Source: Syntrophomonadaceae bacterium (lineage in GTDB: Bacteria; Bacillota; Dethiobacteria; DTU022; PWGO01). From it: DNA of 46,607 nt. Numbering within the stretch: the stretch's first letter is position 1; each line of letters begins with the position of its first letter. The translations under genes and the position numbers were made by a program. The notes beneath the pieces were generated by a model that was given only the letters and a program-made list of their open reading frames with translations, ran no database searches and was not told where the DNA came from. The stretch lies in contig PUKQ01000188.1 of the NCBI GenBank assembly GCA_003550565.1, forward strand, positions 1 to 46,607, read 5' to 3'. Positions 8,191 through 17,580 of this stretch are shown in pieces.

Positions 8191-9735
8191 TTATTGGCTG
8201 TGGATGCCGTTTTTAACATCGTTCATTTTCATTAACTTATTTATTCCATTTATATATGCTTTAATACTTGCTTCAATTATGTCTGTACTTAGGCCTCTGC
8301 CGGTTATGTCTTTATTATTGTGATTAATTTTTACGGTAACTTCTCCGAGGGCGTCTCTTCCGCCGGTAACCGCACTCAGGTTATAACTTGTCAGAGTAAT
8401 ATTTATTCCTGTAATTTTATTGATGGCATTGTATGCGGCGTCAATAGGACCGGAACCAATGGCCACTTCTTCAAAATATTCATCGCCTTTAATAAGGCGG
8501 ATGATTGCTGCCGGAATGCTTTTACTACCGCTTACAGTTTGCAAATAATCAAGCTTGTATGTAGGTTCTGTAAAAGAAAGATGTTCGAAGACAAGCGCTT
8601 CTATATCTTCTCTATACACTCCCTTTTTCTTATCGGCTAACTCCACAAATCGCTCATAGAAATCTTCGAACTCTTCCTCGGGAATGGTATATCCCGTTGC
8701 CTGCAATTCATTTTTCAATGCGTGCCTTCCGGAGCGGGCGGTAAGTAGCATTTGAGCGGGCTTACCGCCAATAAGATCAGTATCGATAATTTCATATGTG
8801 CGTTTATCTTTAAGGACACCATCCTGATGAATGCCGGATGAGTGGGCAAATGCATTTATACCAATAATAGCTTTATTTACCGGTATCGGAATGCCTGTTA
8901 ATTTGCTTACCAGACGGCTGGTTCGATATATTTCCTGAGTGTTTATGTCTGTATAGTGGGCAAACATGTCCTGGCGTATGCGTAAAGCTACGGCAATTTC
9001 TTCGAGGGAGGCGTTGCCTGCTCTCTCGCCGATTCCATTAACATTGCATTCTATTTGTTTGGCGCCGTTCTTAATGGCTGACAATGAATTGCTAACGGCC
9101 ATGCCCAGGTCGTTATGGCAGTGAACGCTTAAAACTGCATTTTCTATACCCTTAACATTTTCATTAATTCTGCGAATTAACGCCCCAAATTCTTCGGGAA
9201 CCGAATACCCAACTGTGTCGGGAATATTTATGGTAGTTGCTCCGGCTTCAATGGCGGCTTCTATAACCCGGAACAGATAATCTTCTTGGGCTCGCGTGGC
9301 ATCTTCCGGTGAATATTCGATATCATCAGTAAATTGACGGGCATATTTTATTGTTTGCACGGCCTGCTCAATAAGCTCTTCCGGTTTTTTATGCAGCTTT
9401 TGTTCCATGTGAATGTTTGATACCCCTAAAAAAATATGGATACGCGGTTTTTCCGCTTCTTTTACAGCTTCCCAGGCAGCATCAACATCTTCTTTTACAC
9501 ACCTGGCCAGGGCGCAAATGGTAGGCCCCTTAACTTGACGGGATATTTCTTTTACAGCATCAAGTTCTCCGGGTGATGATATTGGAAATCCGGCTTCAAT
9601 AACATCTACGTTGAGTTTGGCTAATTGCTTTGCTATTTTTAATTTTTCATCCATATTAAGTTTAGAGCCCGGTGTTTGCTCACCGTCTCTTAAAGTACTG
9701 TCAAATATAATTACTTTCTCTTTTTCCATGATCAT
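8191..9735 (-). CDS. leuA: 2-isopropylmalate synthase
   Basis: 'IIFDSTLRDGEQTPGSKLNMDEKLKIAKQLAKLNVDVIEAGFP', 'HCHNDLGMAVSNSLSA', 'SSGIHQDGVLK'. Start taken at 9735 (alternative 9729) next to AGGAGG; the longer ORF to 9846 reads into the T-box leader. Confidence 0.93.
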   Translation of the reverse strand: MIMEKEKVIIFDSTLRDGEQTPGSKLNMDEKLKIAKQLAKLNVDVIEAGFPISSPGELDAVKEISRQVKGPTICALARCVKEDVDAAWEAVKEAEKPRIHIFLGVSNIHMEQKLHKKPEELIEQAVQTIKYARQFTDDIEYSPEDATRAQEDYLFRVIEAAIEAGATTINIPDTVGYSVPEEFGALIRRINENVKGIENAVLSVHCHNDLGMAVSNSLSAIKNGAKQIECNVNGIGERAGNASLEEIAVALRIRQDMFAHYTDINTQEIYRTSRLVSKLTGIPIPVNKAIIGINAFAHSSGIHQDGVLKDKRTYEIIDTDLIGGKPAQMLLTARSGRHALKNELQATGYTIPEEEFEDFYERFVELADKKKGVYREDIEALVFEHLSFTEPTYKLDYLQTVSGSKSIPAAIIRLIKGDEYFEEVAIGSGPIDAAYNAINKITGINITLTSYNLSAVTGGRDALGEVTVKINHNNKDITGRGLSTDIIEASIKAYINGINKLMKMNDVKNGIHSQ

Positions 9736-9783
9736 ATTTCCTCCTAAGATTATTTTATTTTGAAGAATAATTAAATAAATAAT

Positions 9784-10048
9784 AAAAACCTTTCGTTCCA
9801 AGAGACGAAAGGTTTTCGCGGTACCACTCTTATTAGCAAGCTTCAATGAGCTTGCTCACTCTTTGCCCTTAACGCGGGCCCAATGCGACCTTCCTACTAA
9901 CTATTTGAAATTATTTGTGAAGCTAATTTCTTTATAGTTTTCAGTCGGTATCTCCCGGACGAGTTCGAAAGAGCTTACCTGCCGATTTTCAGCTTACACG
10001 GCTCTCTGAAAGGTATATTGCCTTTTCTAATACTTCCGATCCTCGAAT
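9784..10048 (-). promoter_or_regulatory. T-box riboswitch leader upstream of leuA, including terminator
   Basis: Minus strand contains the T-box core 'AATAAGAGTGGTACCGCG', Stem I-like 'AGAGAGCCG...CTGAAAATCGGC', and terminator 'AAAACCTTTCGTCTCTTGGAACGAAAGGTTTTTATT'. Confidence 0.93.
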
Positions 10049-10310
10049 AGTATTTAGTTTTTATATATACAATATTATTGTATTTTAGAGATACTGTCAA
10101 TACACGTAAGTTTAAATCCTAAGTGCTTTTAGATGCAAGTAATATTTTTAAAGTAGAAAAAACCTCATATTATATTTGATATATTATTTTATGCGTGCTA
10201 ATATAATAAAAAATAAAATTATAGCTTCAACTTTATACTTTATAAATTGCCAATCAGTTTAAGTAAATATATCTTAATATGTCTAATAAAAAGAAGTGGT
10301 GATGATGTAA

Positions 10311-12497
10311 ATGAAAATAGGAATCCCCAGAGCAATGGGGTATTATTACTATTATCCCTTTTATCGTAAATTTTTAGAATATTTGGATGTGGAGCCGGTA
10401 ATTTCTTCTCCCACCAGTAGAAAAACTCTTGATTCATTAACAGATTGCCCCACAGATGAACCATGCATCTCTGTGAAACTAACTTTTCCTCATGTGAGGC
10501 AGTTATTGGAAAAAGAGGTAGATGGCATATTTTTGCCTGTGTTGGTAAGCGGGAGGAAAGATAGCTACTTTTGCCCGAAACACATAGGACTGCCGGCCAT
10601 GGTGAAAAACAATTTCAATTTAACCGATGATATGTTTTTATCCCCCAAATTTGATATCCATCATACTACCGATAAAGGCCGTTCTTCTTTTGTTAGGGAA
10701 GCTAAAAAAATTGGAGCAGATTCTAGAAAGGCGCGCCGGGCTTTTAATGCTGCATGGGAGAAACAAAAAGAATTTATTTACCTCACCTACTCCAGGCAAA
10801 TCACTACCCCCGAAGCATTCACTTTATTGGAAGGGAAAGAAATTAATTCACCGCTCGGCAAAGAAGGGGGAATTAATATTGGCATAGTGGCCCACAGCTA
10901 TACTTTATATGATTATATCGGCTATAACCTGGTAGATCGCCTGCGTGAATACGGAAATGTTTACACTCCGGAAATGATTTCACCGGAAGAAGCTGTTCAC
11001 CAGGTTGAAGATTCTATTTATGATGGAGAAAAACTGTGGAGTTTTGAAATACAGTTAGTAGGTAGTGCTCTTTACTGGCTGCGTAATGGCATGGTAGATA
11101 AATTAATTATGCTGGGGCCGTTTGAATGCGGGCCGGAAGCAATAATAGAAAACTTTTTGGAAGAAAAATGTAATGAGATGAATGTCCCCTTTCTTATTCT
11201 AACCGTGGATGAACAGACCGGTGAAGCGGGCCTTATGACCCGTATAGAGGCTTTTATGGATACTGTTCCGGTAATTGAGAGTCCAGAAGGCACAAATGAG
11301 AAAGGCGGGGAAAAAGACCTTTCATGGTCGGCGAATAAAAATAAACAAATTCATGTTCCTACATTTGATAAAAGGGTAGTAGGTTTACCTACAATGGGCA
11401 ATTTGGGAGTTATATTATCTACTATCTTCAAAGAACTGGATATCGAAACAGTGATTCCTCCCATTACAAATAGGACCGTGGAGTTAGGTATGGAAGTAGC
11501 TCCGGAATTCATATGTTTTCCCATGACAGTTACTATCGGGCAGATGAGGGAAGCATTAGAACAGGGGGCGAACACGATTGCCATGGTTACCGGAAAAGGT
11601 AGATGCCGTTTGGGATGGTACGCTGATATTCAAGAAATACTTCTTAATAAGTTGGGCTATCAATTTGAAATGGTGGCTATAGACAATCCTTTTCCGGTTT
11701 TTAAGAAGGGGAGGCAGTTTTTAAAAACCCTGCAATTAATTACAGCAGAAGGCGCTTCCTGGCCTAAAATTTCCCGAGCCTTTGTCAGGGGTTATAGACG
11801 ATTGATAGCATTGGATGCGGCGGAAAACGAACTTTTTTATTATAGGGCTATTGAGAAGAACAGGGGAGAAGCAGATAGGTTATTTAATAATTTTAGCCGA
11901 CGCCTTTTGCAGTTAGAAACAATAGGAGAATTTGAAGCTGCTTACAAAAATTATCTGGAAGAATTAAATAAATTAGAAAGAGTAGAAAATGAGGAAATTT
12001 ACCGGGTAAGAATTATCGGGGAAATATATGCAGTCCAAGAAAAATTTGTTAACCTTGATCTCATAGAAAGGCTGGGAAAATATCCATCCCAGAGAATATG
12101 GGTGGAACGTGAACTTAACACCAGCAACTGGTTCCGTTTGAAAGTGCTTAATGACAAAAAACTCAGAGAAAGGCACAGCGAGATTGAAGAAGCAGCTGCT
12201 CCTTACCTGGATGAGATGGTAGGGGGGCACGGACAAGAGAATGTAGGGCTTACGGTGCTGGCGCCTCAAGAGGGAATTGATGGCATTATACATTTATTTC
12301 CTTTTACTTGTATGCCGGAGATTGTAGCTCAAAACATATTAACCCGTGTGACTGAGGAAAAAGATATACCTATTTTAACAATTATTACTAACGAACAAAC
12401 CGGCGAAGCAGGCGTTCAAACCAGATTAGAGGCTTTTCTGGATATAATGAAAGATAAAAAAAGAAAACAAAAAAAGGAGAGTGGAATACTCTTATGA
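10311..12497 (+). CDS. Tandem-duplicated DUF2229/HgdB-like CoA-enzyme activase-associated protein (two fused modules)
   Basis: 'MKIGIPRAMGYYYYYPFYRKFLEYLDVEPVISSPTS' and 'VVGLPTMGNLGVILSTIFKELDIETVIPPITNR' begin two homologous modules; each ends in 'EQTGEAG(L/V)xTR(I/L)EAF(M/L)D'. Confidence 0.8.
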   Translation: MKIGIPRAMGYYYYYPFYRKFLEYLDVEPVISSPTSRKTLDSLTDCPTDEPCISVKLTFPHVRQLLEKEVDGIFLPVLVSGRKDSYFCPKHIGLPAMVKNNFNLTDDMFLSPKFDIHHTTDKGRSSFVREAKKIGADSRKARRAFNAAWEKQKEFIYLTYSRQITTPEAFTLLEGKEINSPLGKEGGINIGIVAHSYTLYDYIGYNLVDRLREYGNVYTPEMISPEEAVHQVEDSIYDGEKLWSFEIQLVGSALYWLRNGMVDKLIMLGPFECGPEAIIENFLEEKCNEMNVPFLILTVDEQTGEAGLMTRIEAFMDTVPVIESPEGTNEKGGEKDLSWSANKNKQIHVPTFDKRVVGLPTMGNLGVILSTIFKELDIETVIPPITNRTVELGMEVAPEFICFPMTVTIGQMREALEQGANTIAMVTGKGRCRLGWYADIQEILLNKLGYQFEMVAIDNPFPVFKKGRQFLKTLQLITAEGASWPKISRAFVRGYRRLIALDAAENELFYYRAIEKNRGEADRLFNNFSRRLLQLETIGEFEAAYKNYLEELNKLERVENEEIYRVRIIGEIYAVQEKFVNLDLIERLGKYPSQRIWVERELNTSNWFRLKVLNDKKLRERHSEIEEAAAPYLDEMVGGHGQENVGLTVLAPQEGIDGIIHLFPFTCMPEIVAQNILTRVTEEKDIPILTIITNEQTGEAGVQTRLEAFLDIMKDKKRKQKKESGILL

Positions 12498-13495
12498 GAG
12501 CTTATATTGGTGTAGATGTTGGCAGTTTAACCACTAAAATTGTAGCCCTGGATGAAAATGGGGAAGCTTTATTTGATTGGTATGCCCGAAACCAGGGGGG
12601 GCCAATTGAAACTGTCCAGCAAGGTTTTCGTAAATTAGAAAGTGAACCTCTTAAAGATATAGATATAGGGGGCATAGGGACTACCGGTTCCGGTAGGCAT
12701 TTAGCGGCCATAATGGTCGGCGCGGATATAATAAAAAACGAAATTACCGCTCATGCAGTTGCTGCCAGCCACGTAAACCCGGGGGTTCGCACTGTTATTG
12801 ATATCGGAGGTCAAGATTCCAAAATCATATATTTAAAAAAAGGAGTAGCCGTAGGTTTTAACATGAATACTATCTGTGCTGCCGGAACAGGCTCTTTTCT
12901 TGATCACCAGGCTTCTCGGCTAAATATACCCATTGAGGAATTTGGCGAATATGCTCTTAAGTCTGATAATTCCGTGCGTATTTCCGGCCGCTGTGGAGTC
13001 TTTGCAGAATCTGATCTCATACATAAGCAGCAAATGGGTTATAATCGGGAAGATCTCGTTGCCGGGCTTTGTATGGCTTTAGCCAGAAATTTTGTTACTA
13101 ATGTGGCCCGTTCCAAGAAAGTAGAACCGGAAATTCTCTTTCAAGGAGGCGTTGCTGCCAACCTGGGTATTAAGTATGCTTTAGAGGTTATTTTAAATAA
13201 GGAACTCATAATACCTGACAAGTTTAAAGTGATGGGGGCTTATGGTGCTGCTCTTTTAGCTTTGCGGGAAAAGCAAAATACTAACGAACTTTCAAAATAC
13301 CGCGGCGCTCATGCAATAGCTTCCTTTGATTGTTATCCCCGGAGTTTTATTTGCGATGATTGCAGCAACAGTTGCGAAATTAACGAACTCTACATTGACG
13401 AAAAACTTGTAAGCAGATGGGGGAGTCGTTGCGCCAAGTGGGAAGACCTTAACTACCACAAGAAAGAAAAAACAAAAAGCCAGGCAACCTTTTAA
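12494..13495 (+). CDS. BadF/BadG/HgdC-type CoA-substrate-specific enzyme activase (ASKHA ATPase) with Cys-rich C-terminus
   Basis: 'YIGVDVGSLTTKIVALDENG', 'DIGGQDSKIIYL', 'NTICAAGTGSFLDHQASRLNI'; ATGA overlap with upstream ORF; tail 'CYPRSFICDDCSNSCEI...GSRCAKW'. Confidence 0.9.
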   Translation: MRAYIGVDVGSLTTKIVALDENGEALFDWYARNQGGPIETVQQGFRKLESEPLKDIDIGGIGTTGSGRHLAAIMVGADIIKNEITAHAVAASHVNPGVRTVIDIGGQDSKIIYLKKGVAVGFNMNTICAAGTGSFLDHQASRLNIPIEEFGEYALKSDNSVRISGRCGVFAESDLIHKQQMGYNREDLVAGLCMALARNFVTNVARSKKVEPEILFQGGVAANLGIKYALEVILNKELIIPDKFKVMGAYGAALLALREKQNTNELSKYRGAHAIASFDCYPRSFICDDCSNSCEINELYIDEKLVSRWGSRCAKWEDLNYHKKEKTKSQATF

Positions 13496-13627
13496 GTAAA
13501 TAAATAATTAAGCAAAAAAATAAGTAAAGTAAGCTTATAATTATTTAACAATATATAAGATGTAAGCGTCAAATTGAATTCCCATAGAATTGCTAGAACA
13601 GTTGTGTGATAAATCTCCTTGATTGGC

Positions 13628-13705
13628 TTAAGGTAATCTATGTAAAATTTTGTTTAAGGTAATCTGTGTAAAATTTGATTTATGTAAGCTGTGTGAAGGG
13701 GACGG
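13628..13705. repeat. Degenerate 26-bp tandem repeat, about 3 copies
   Basis: TTAAGGTAATCTATGTAAAATTTTGT / TTAAGGTAATCTGTGTAAAATTTGAT / TTATGTAAGCTGTGTGAAGGGGACGG; exact 26-bp spacing (13628, 13654, 13680). Confidence 0.8.
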
Positions 13706-13781
13706 TTATTCATTGTCCCCGAAGCGCAGCGAAGGGCCGAAGGAAGCGAAGCGACTGAGGGGAGACTATGGAACCGTCCCC
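13698..13781. repeat. GGGGACGGTT...AACCGTCCCC inverted-repeat element (REP/MITE-like)
   Basis: Outer arms GGGGACGGTT (13698-13707) and AACCGTCCCC (13772-13781); internal GGGGAC...GTCCCC; GC-rich core in AT-rich non-coding DNA. Confidence 0.75.
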
Positions 13782-14060
13782 TGAAATACAGCGTATTAAG
13801 CATAAACAGCTTTCATATTCCTTAAGTAATTAATATACGACCATATAACTGGTAGTATTTATATCATTGACTGATACCCTTAATAACGCTAAAGTAATTT
13901 AAAATGAATTCCCGAGAACAAATATAAAATCATAGAAAAGCAGGCAAGACAGGACTTAAGAGATTCGTAAATTTATAACTTCCGATAATATATCTTATGT
14001 TAACTAAAAAATTTATAATTAATTATTATAATATTTTAATCTTTATGCTTATCAATTCTA

Positions 14061-14474
14061 TCAATCGCCGATAATTTTAATAATTAACCGTTTGGGTCTG
14101 CGACCGTCGAATTCTGCATAATAAATTTGCTGCCAAGGACCCAAATCGAGCTTTCCCGCGGTAATTGGCAAAACAACCTGGTTGCCCATAACTATGCTTT
14201 TTAAGTGAGCATCGCCATTATCCTCACCGGTGCGATGATGGCTATAATTGGGTCCGAATGGAGCTATTTCTTCCAGCATGTTGTCCATATCTTCCTGGAA
14301 ACCTGATTCGGCGTCATTTACATATACACCGGCAGTTATATGCATGGCAGATACTAAGGCCATCCCTTCATTTATATTGCTTTTTTGAAGTTCTTCTGAC
14401 ACATTTTGGGTAATGTTAATATATTCCCTTCGTTTTGAGGTATTGAAGGTCATATAAGCGGTATGGCTTTTCAT
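14061..14474 (-). CDS. YjbQ family protein (UPF0047)
   Basis: '[11 protein letters not shown]', '[22 protein letters not shown]', '[19 protein letters not shown]', '[28 protein letters not shown]'. Confidence 0.92.
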   Translation of the reverse strand: MKSHTAYMTFNTSKRREYINITQNVSEELQKSNINEGMALVSAMHITAGVYVNDAESGFQEDMDNMLEEIAPFGPNYSHHRTGEDNGDAHLKSIVMGNQVVLPITAGKLDLGPWQQIYYAEFDGRRPKRLIIKIIGD

Positions 14475-14653
14475 ATTAATTATCCCTCCCCCACTCTATG
14501 TTTTTTAGACTACCTTAAATAATAATTTAACAAATGTTATTTCTTTATACAAATTTATTGTTTTTAACTGTTTATTTTTATGTTTTTAGATATGATATAA
14601 TCTTTATTGAAGTTTATCACTTAAGGTATAAGCAAAATAAAGGATTGATATTT

Positions 14654-15979
14654 ATGAAAACAAAGAAAAAGGACAATAAAAAGAAGAAAAATAACCCGGC
14701 AACCATAGTAATTTTGCTGCTTATATTCATTTTAGTTGCCGCTTATACTATTTTTGCTAATTTTATCGATTTTCCATTTTCTGATCAGTTTTCTAGAGCG
14801 CTTTCCATTTTACCTTTTTATAATGAAGATAGTGCAGAAGAAAAAACTAAAGAAAAACCTGACCCTATTCATGAAATCGAGGAAGAGGAAGAAGATAAAG
14901 AAGCTTTATTAATGGCAGCGGGAGATGTAATGGTTCATACCATTCAGCTTAATCAGGCAAAAGATGAGAATAATGATTATGATTTTAGCCCCAGTTATGA
15001 ATATATTACTGACTACCTTGAAAATGCTGATGTTGCCGTGGCTAATTTAGAAACTACTTTTGCCGGTCCCGAAAGAGGCTACTCATGTTTTCCTTTGTTT
15101 AATACACCCGATGCCCTTGCCCATAACCTTAAAGACGCAGGGTTTGATTTAATGTGTACAGCTAACAATCATTCACTGGATATGGGAAAAGAAGGTTTAT
15201 TTCGGACTATTAATGTGTTAAGGGATGCTGGTCTGCAATCGTTTGGTACTTATCAGAGCCGGGAAGAAAGAGATACTTCTTTAATTGTAGATGTTAATGG
15301 AATTAATGTGGGTTTTCTTGCTTATACTGATAGTACTAATGCTATACCAATTCCGGAAGGAAAAGATTATATCGTTAATTATGTGGGAGTTGATAGCGAG
15401 CCTTCTTTAGAAAGCGCAGCGGCTATTTTTGAGGAAGACATTGAACGCGCTCGAAATGAAGGGGCAGATCTGGTAGCAGTATACATGCACTGGGGTCATG
15501 AATACCAATTTACCCCTCATATATGGCAGGAGAAACTTGCCGAATCTTTAGCTAAAGCAGGTGCAGACATGATATTAGGTAGTCACCCCCATGTAATACA
15601 ACCCATGGAATTTATAGAAATTGAAAAAAATGACGGATCATCACATGAAGCTTTTGTTGCTTACTCCATGGGTAATTTTGTTTCTAACCAGCATTATATA
15701 CCCGGTGCAATTCCCACCGAAGAAGTAAAGTACGGCCTGGTTTTAAAATTACACCTGGCAAAAGAAGCGGAAACTGAAGAGGCTTACATTGATAAAGTAG
15801 AATATATGCTTACCTGGGTAAACCGGGATCGGGAACATCAAATTCTTCCCCTGCACGAAGCCATAGCTTCAGAGCCGGAAGTTTTTAAAATACCTGAAAA
15901 TAAATATAACCGTCTTGAACCAATTTGGGATAGAACCCTGGAAAGATTGGAAAATTTCCAGCCGGCGTTTACGCCTTAA
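14654..15979 (+). CDS. CapA family (poly-gamma-glutamate synthesis-like) metallophosphatase-fold protein, membrane anchored
   Basis: 'LMAAGDVMVHTIQLNQ', 'ADVAVANLETTFAG', 'CTANNHSLDMGKEGL', 'DLVAVYMHWGHEYQ', 'MILGSHPHVIQPME'; TM near N-term. Start at 14654 preferred over 14534. Confidence 0.88.
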   Translation: MKTKKKDNKKKKNNPATIVILLLIFILVAAYTIFANFIDFPFSDQFSRALSILPFYNEDSAEEKTKEKPDPIHEIEEEEEDKEALLMAAGDVMVHTIQLNQAKDENNDYDFSPSYEYITDYLENADVAVANLETTFAGPERGYSCFPLFNTPDALAHNLKDAGFDLMCTANNHSLDMGKEGLFRTINVLRDAGLQSFGTYQSREERDTSLIVDVNGINVGFLAYTDSTNAIPIPEGKDYIVNYVGVDSEPSLESAAAIFEEDIERARNEGADLVAVYMHWGHEYQFTPHIWQEKLAESLAKAGADMILGSHPHVIQPMEFIEIEKNDGSSHEAFVAYSMGNFVSNQHYIPGAIPTEEVKYGLVLKLHLAKEAETEEAYIDKVEYMLTWVNRDREHQILPLHEAIASEPEVFKIPENKYNRLEPIWDRTLERLENFQPAFTP

Positions 15980-15989
15980 AAATAAATAA

Positions 15990-16199
15990 CTATTGATCAC
16001 TATTGAGATCGATATCTTGTTCTTCTTCTTGCTGTAATCTTAACCTGAACCTTTTAACGGCTATTGCTAAGAATAATTGGAATATTACCAGGACTACAAA
16101 AATAATTGATAGGGCGGGAACTGTACTGTTAAAATAAAAGTATATGCCTATGAGGAGGAATAATAAAGCTGACAAATAGTGATATGCGGGGCTTAACAT
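15990..16199 (-). CDS. Small membrane protein (69 aa), hypothetical
   Basis: Two predicted hydrophobic segments; no overlap with other genes. Confidence 0.5.
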   Translation of the reverse strand: MLSPAYHYLSALLFLLIGIYFYFNSTVPALSIIFVVLVIFQLFLAIAVKRFRLRLQQEEEQDIDLNSDQ

Positions 16200-16338
16200 A
16201 AACTTAACTCTCCTAAGATTAAAAATATAATGACTCTAATAAGTATAACATATTATAAGGTTATTTATTAAGTTAGAGACGAAGTATAAGTAAAGTCAAT
16301 AATGTACCCTCATATAATAGATAAAAGGTGGCCTCAAG

Positions 16339-17520
16339 ATGAAAATTGGTATATTTACAGATAGTTTTAAACCCTATACAAGCGGTGTGGTTCGTTCCAT
16401 AGAGATATTTACCAAGCAATATATAGAAAAAGGTCATAAAGTATATATTTTTGGGCCTGATTACCCGCTTTTTAAAACTAAGGATAAACCAAGAGAAGAG
16501 GGTGTTTATAGATTTCTTTCTATTCGCGCCCCAACTTTTTCTGAATATAACATACCCATTCCTGTTTCACCCCAGATAAGGAACACGGTTAGAAAAATTG
16601 GATTGGATATTATCCATGCTCATTCTCCTTTTTTGCTCGGCAGAATGGGATACAGGGTGGCACGTCGCACAAATATACCCCTTGTTTTCACTCATCATAC
16701 ATTGTATGAACAATATGCCCATTATGTCCCCTTCCCCCATAAAGCATCGCGTAGAATGATACTTAATATGGGGCGAGATTTTTGTAATAAATGCAGCCTG
16801 GTTGTTGCTCCCTCCCGCTCCATTAATTTTTATTTACGCCAAATAGGAGTGCGTGCTCCTATTCAAACAATCCCAACCGGTATAGAGTTGAAAGAGTTTG
16901 AGGATATTGACAACAGATGGTTGCATAGGAATTACGGAATTAATGAAAAGGAAAAAATTCTTTTATTTGTGGGCCGGCTTGGGCCGGAAAAAAACTTACC
17001 TTTTTTAATTAGAGCTTTTAAACAAATTCAAAATAGACTACCTCATACCAGGTTGGTTATTGTAGGCAGTGGACCTCAAAAAGACTATTTGCAAAAGTTG
17101 TGTTCAGATTCCGGAGTTCAAGATAGTGTGATATTTACCGGTTTGCTGCCTCGTCAAGTCATTGTTCATTGTTTTGCCAGTGCCGATATTTTTACTTTTC
17201 CTTCAGTTTCTGAAACTCAGGGTTTAGTAATCGGCGAAGCCAAGGCTGCAGGTTTACCCATCGTTGCCATTAAAGCGTTTGGAACTTCGGATATGGTTTC
17301 ACACAGTGAAGATGGATTTTTAACCGATGCAACTCTGAATAGTTATACAAATAGAATCCTTCAGCTTTTGCAAAATGAAAAGCTTTATGAGGAAATGAGT
17401 TTAAATGCCAAAACGAATGCCCAATATATATCTGCTTCATATTGTGCTGATCTAATGTTAGAAAGCTATACAGAGTTAATAGAAAGGAAAAAATATCCCG
17501 GCAGGCTAATTGTTAGTTAA
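16339..17520 (+). CDS. Glycosyltransferase family 4 (GT-B) protein
   Basis: 'MKIGIFTDSFKPYTSGVVRSIEIF', 'LLFVGRLGPEKNLPFLIRAF', 'FPSVSETQGLVIGEAKAAGLPIVA'. Confidence 0.9.
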   Translation: MKIGIFTDSFKPYTSGVVRSIEIFTKQYIEKGHKVYIFGPDYPLFKTKDKPREEGVYRFLSIRAPTFSEYNIPIPVSPQIRNTVRKIGLDIIHAHSPFLLGRMGYRVARRTNIPLVFTHHTLYEQYAHYVPFPHKASRRMILNMGRDFCNKCSLVVAPSRSINFYLRQIGVRAPIQTIPTGIELKEFEDIDNRWLHRNYGINEKEKILLFVGRLGPEKNLPFLIRAFKQIQNRLPHTRLVIVGSGPQKDYLQKLCSDSGVQDSVIFTGLLPRQVIVHCFASADIFTFPSVSETQGLVIGEAKAAGLPIVAIKAFGTSDMVSHSEDGFLTDATLNSYTNRILQLLQNEKLYEEMSLNAKTNAQYISASYCADLMLESYTELIERKKYPGRLIVS

Positions 17521-17580
17521 TGCTATGTAAATAATATCAAAATGATCTAAAATAATATTTAATTATGATGTCTAAAACGA

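Noticed and set aside
9736-9846. N-terminal extension of the leuA ORF
   Set aside because: Translates the T-box/terminator region; a good RBS precedes ATG at 9735/9729.
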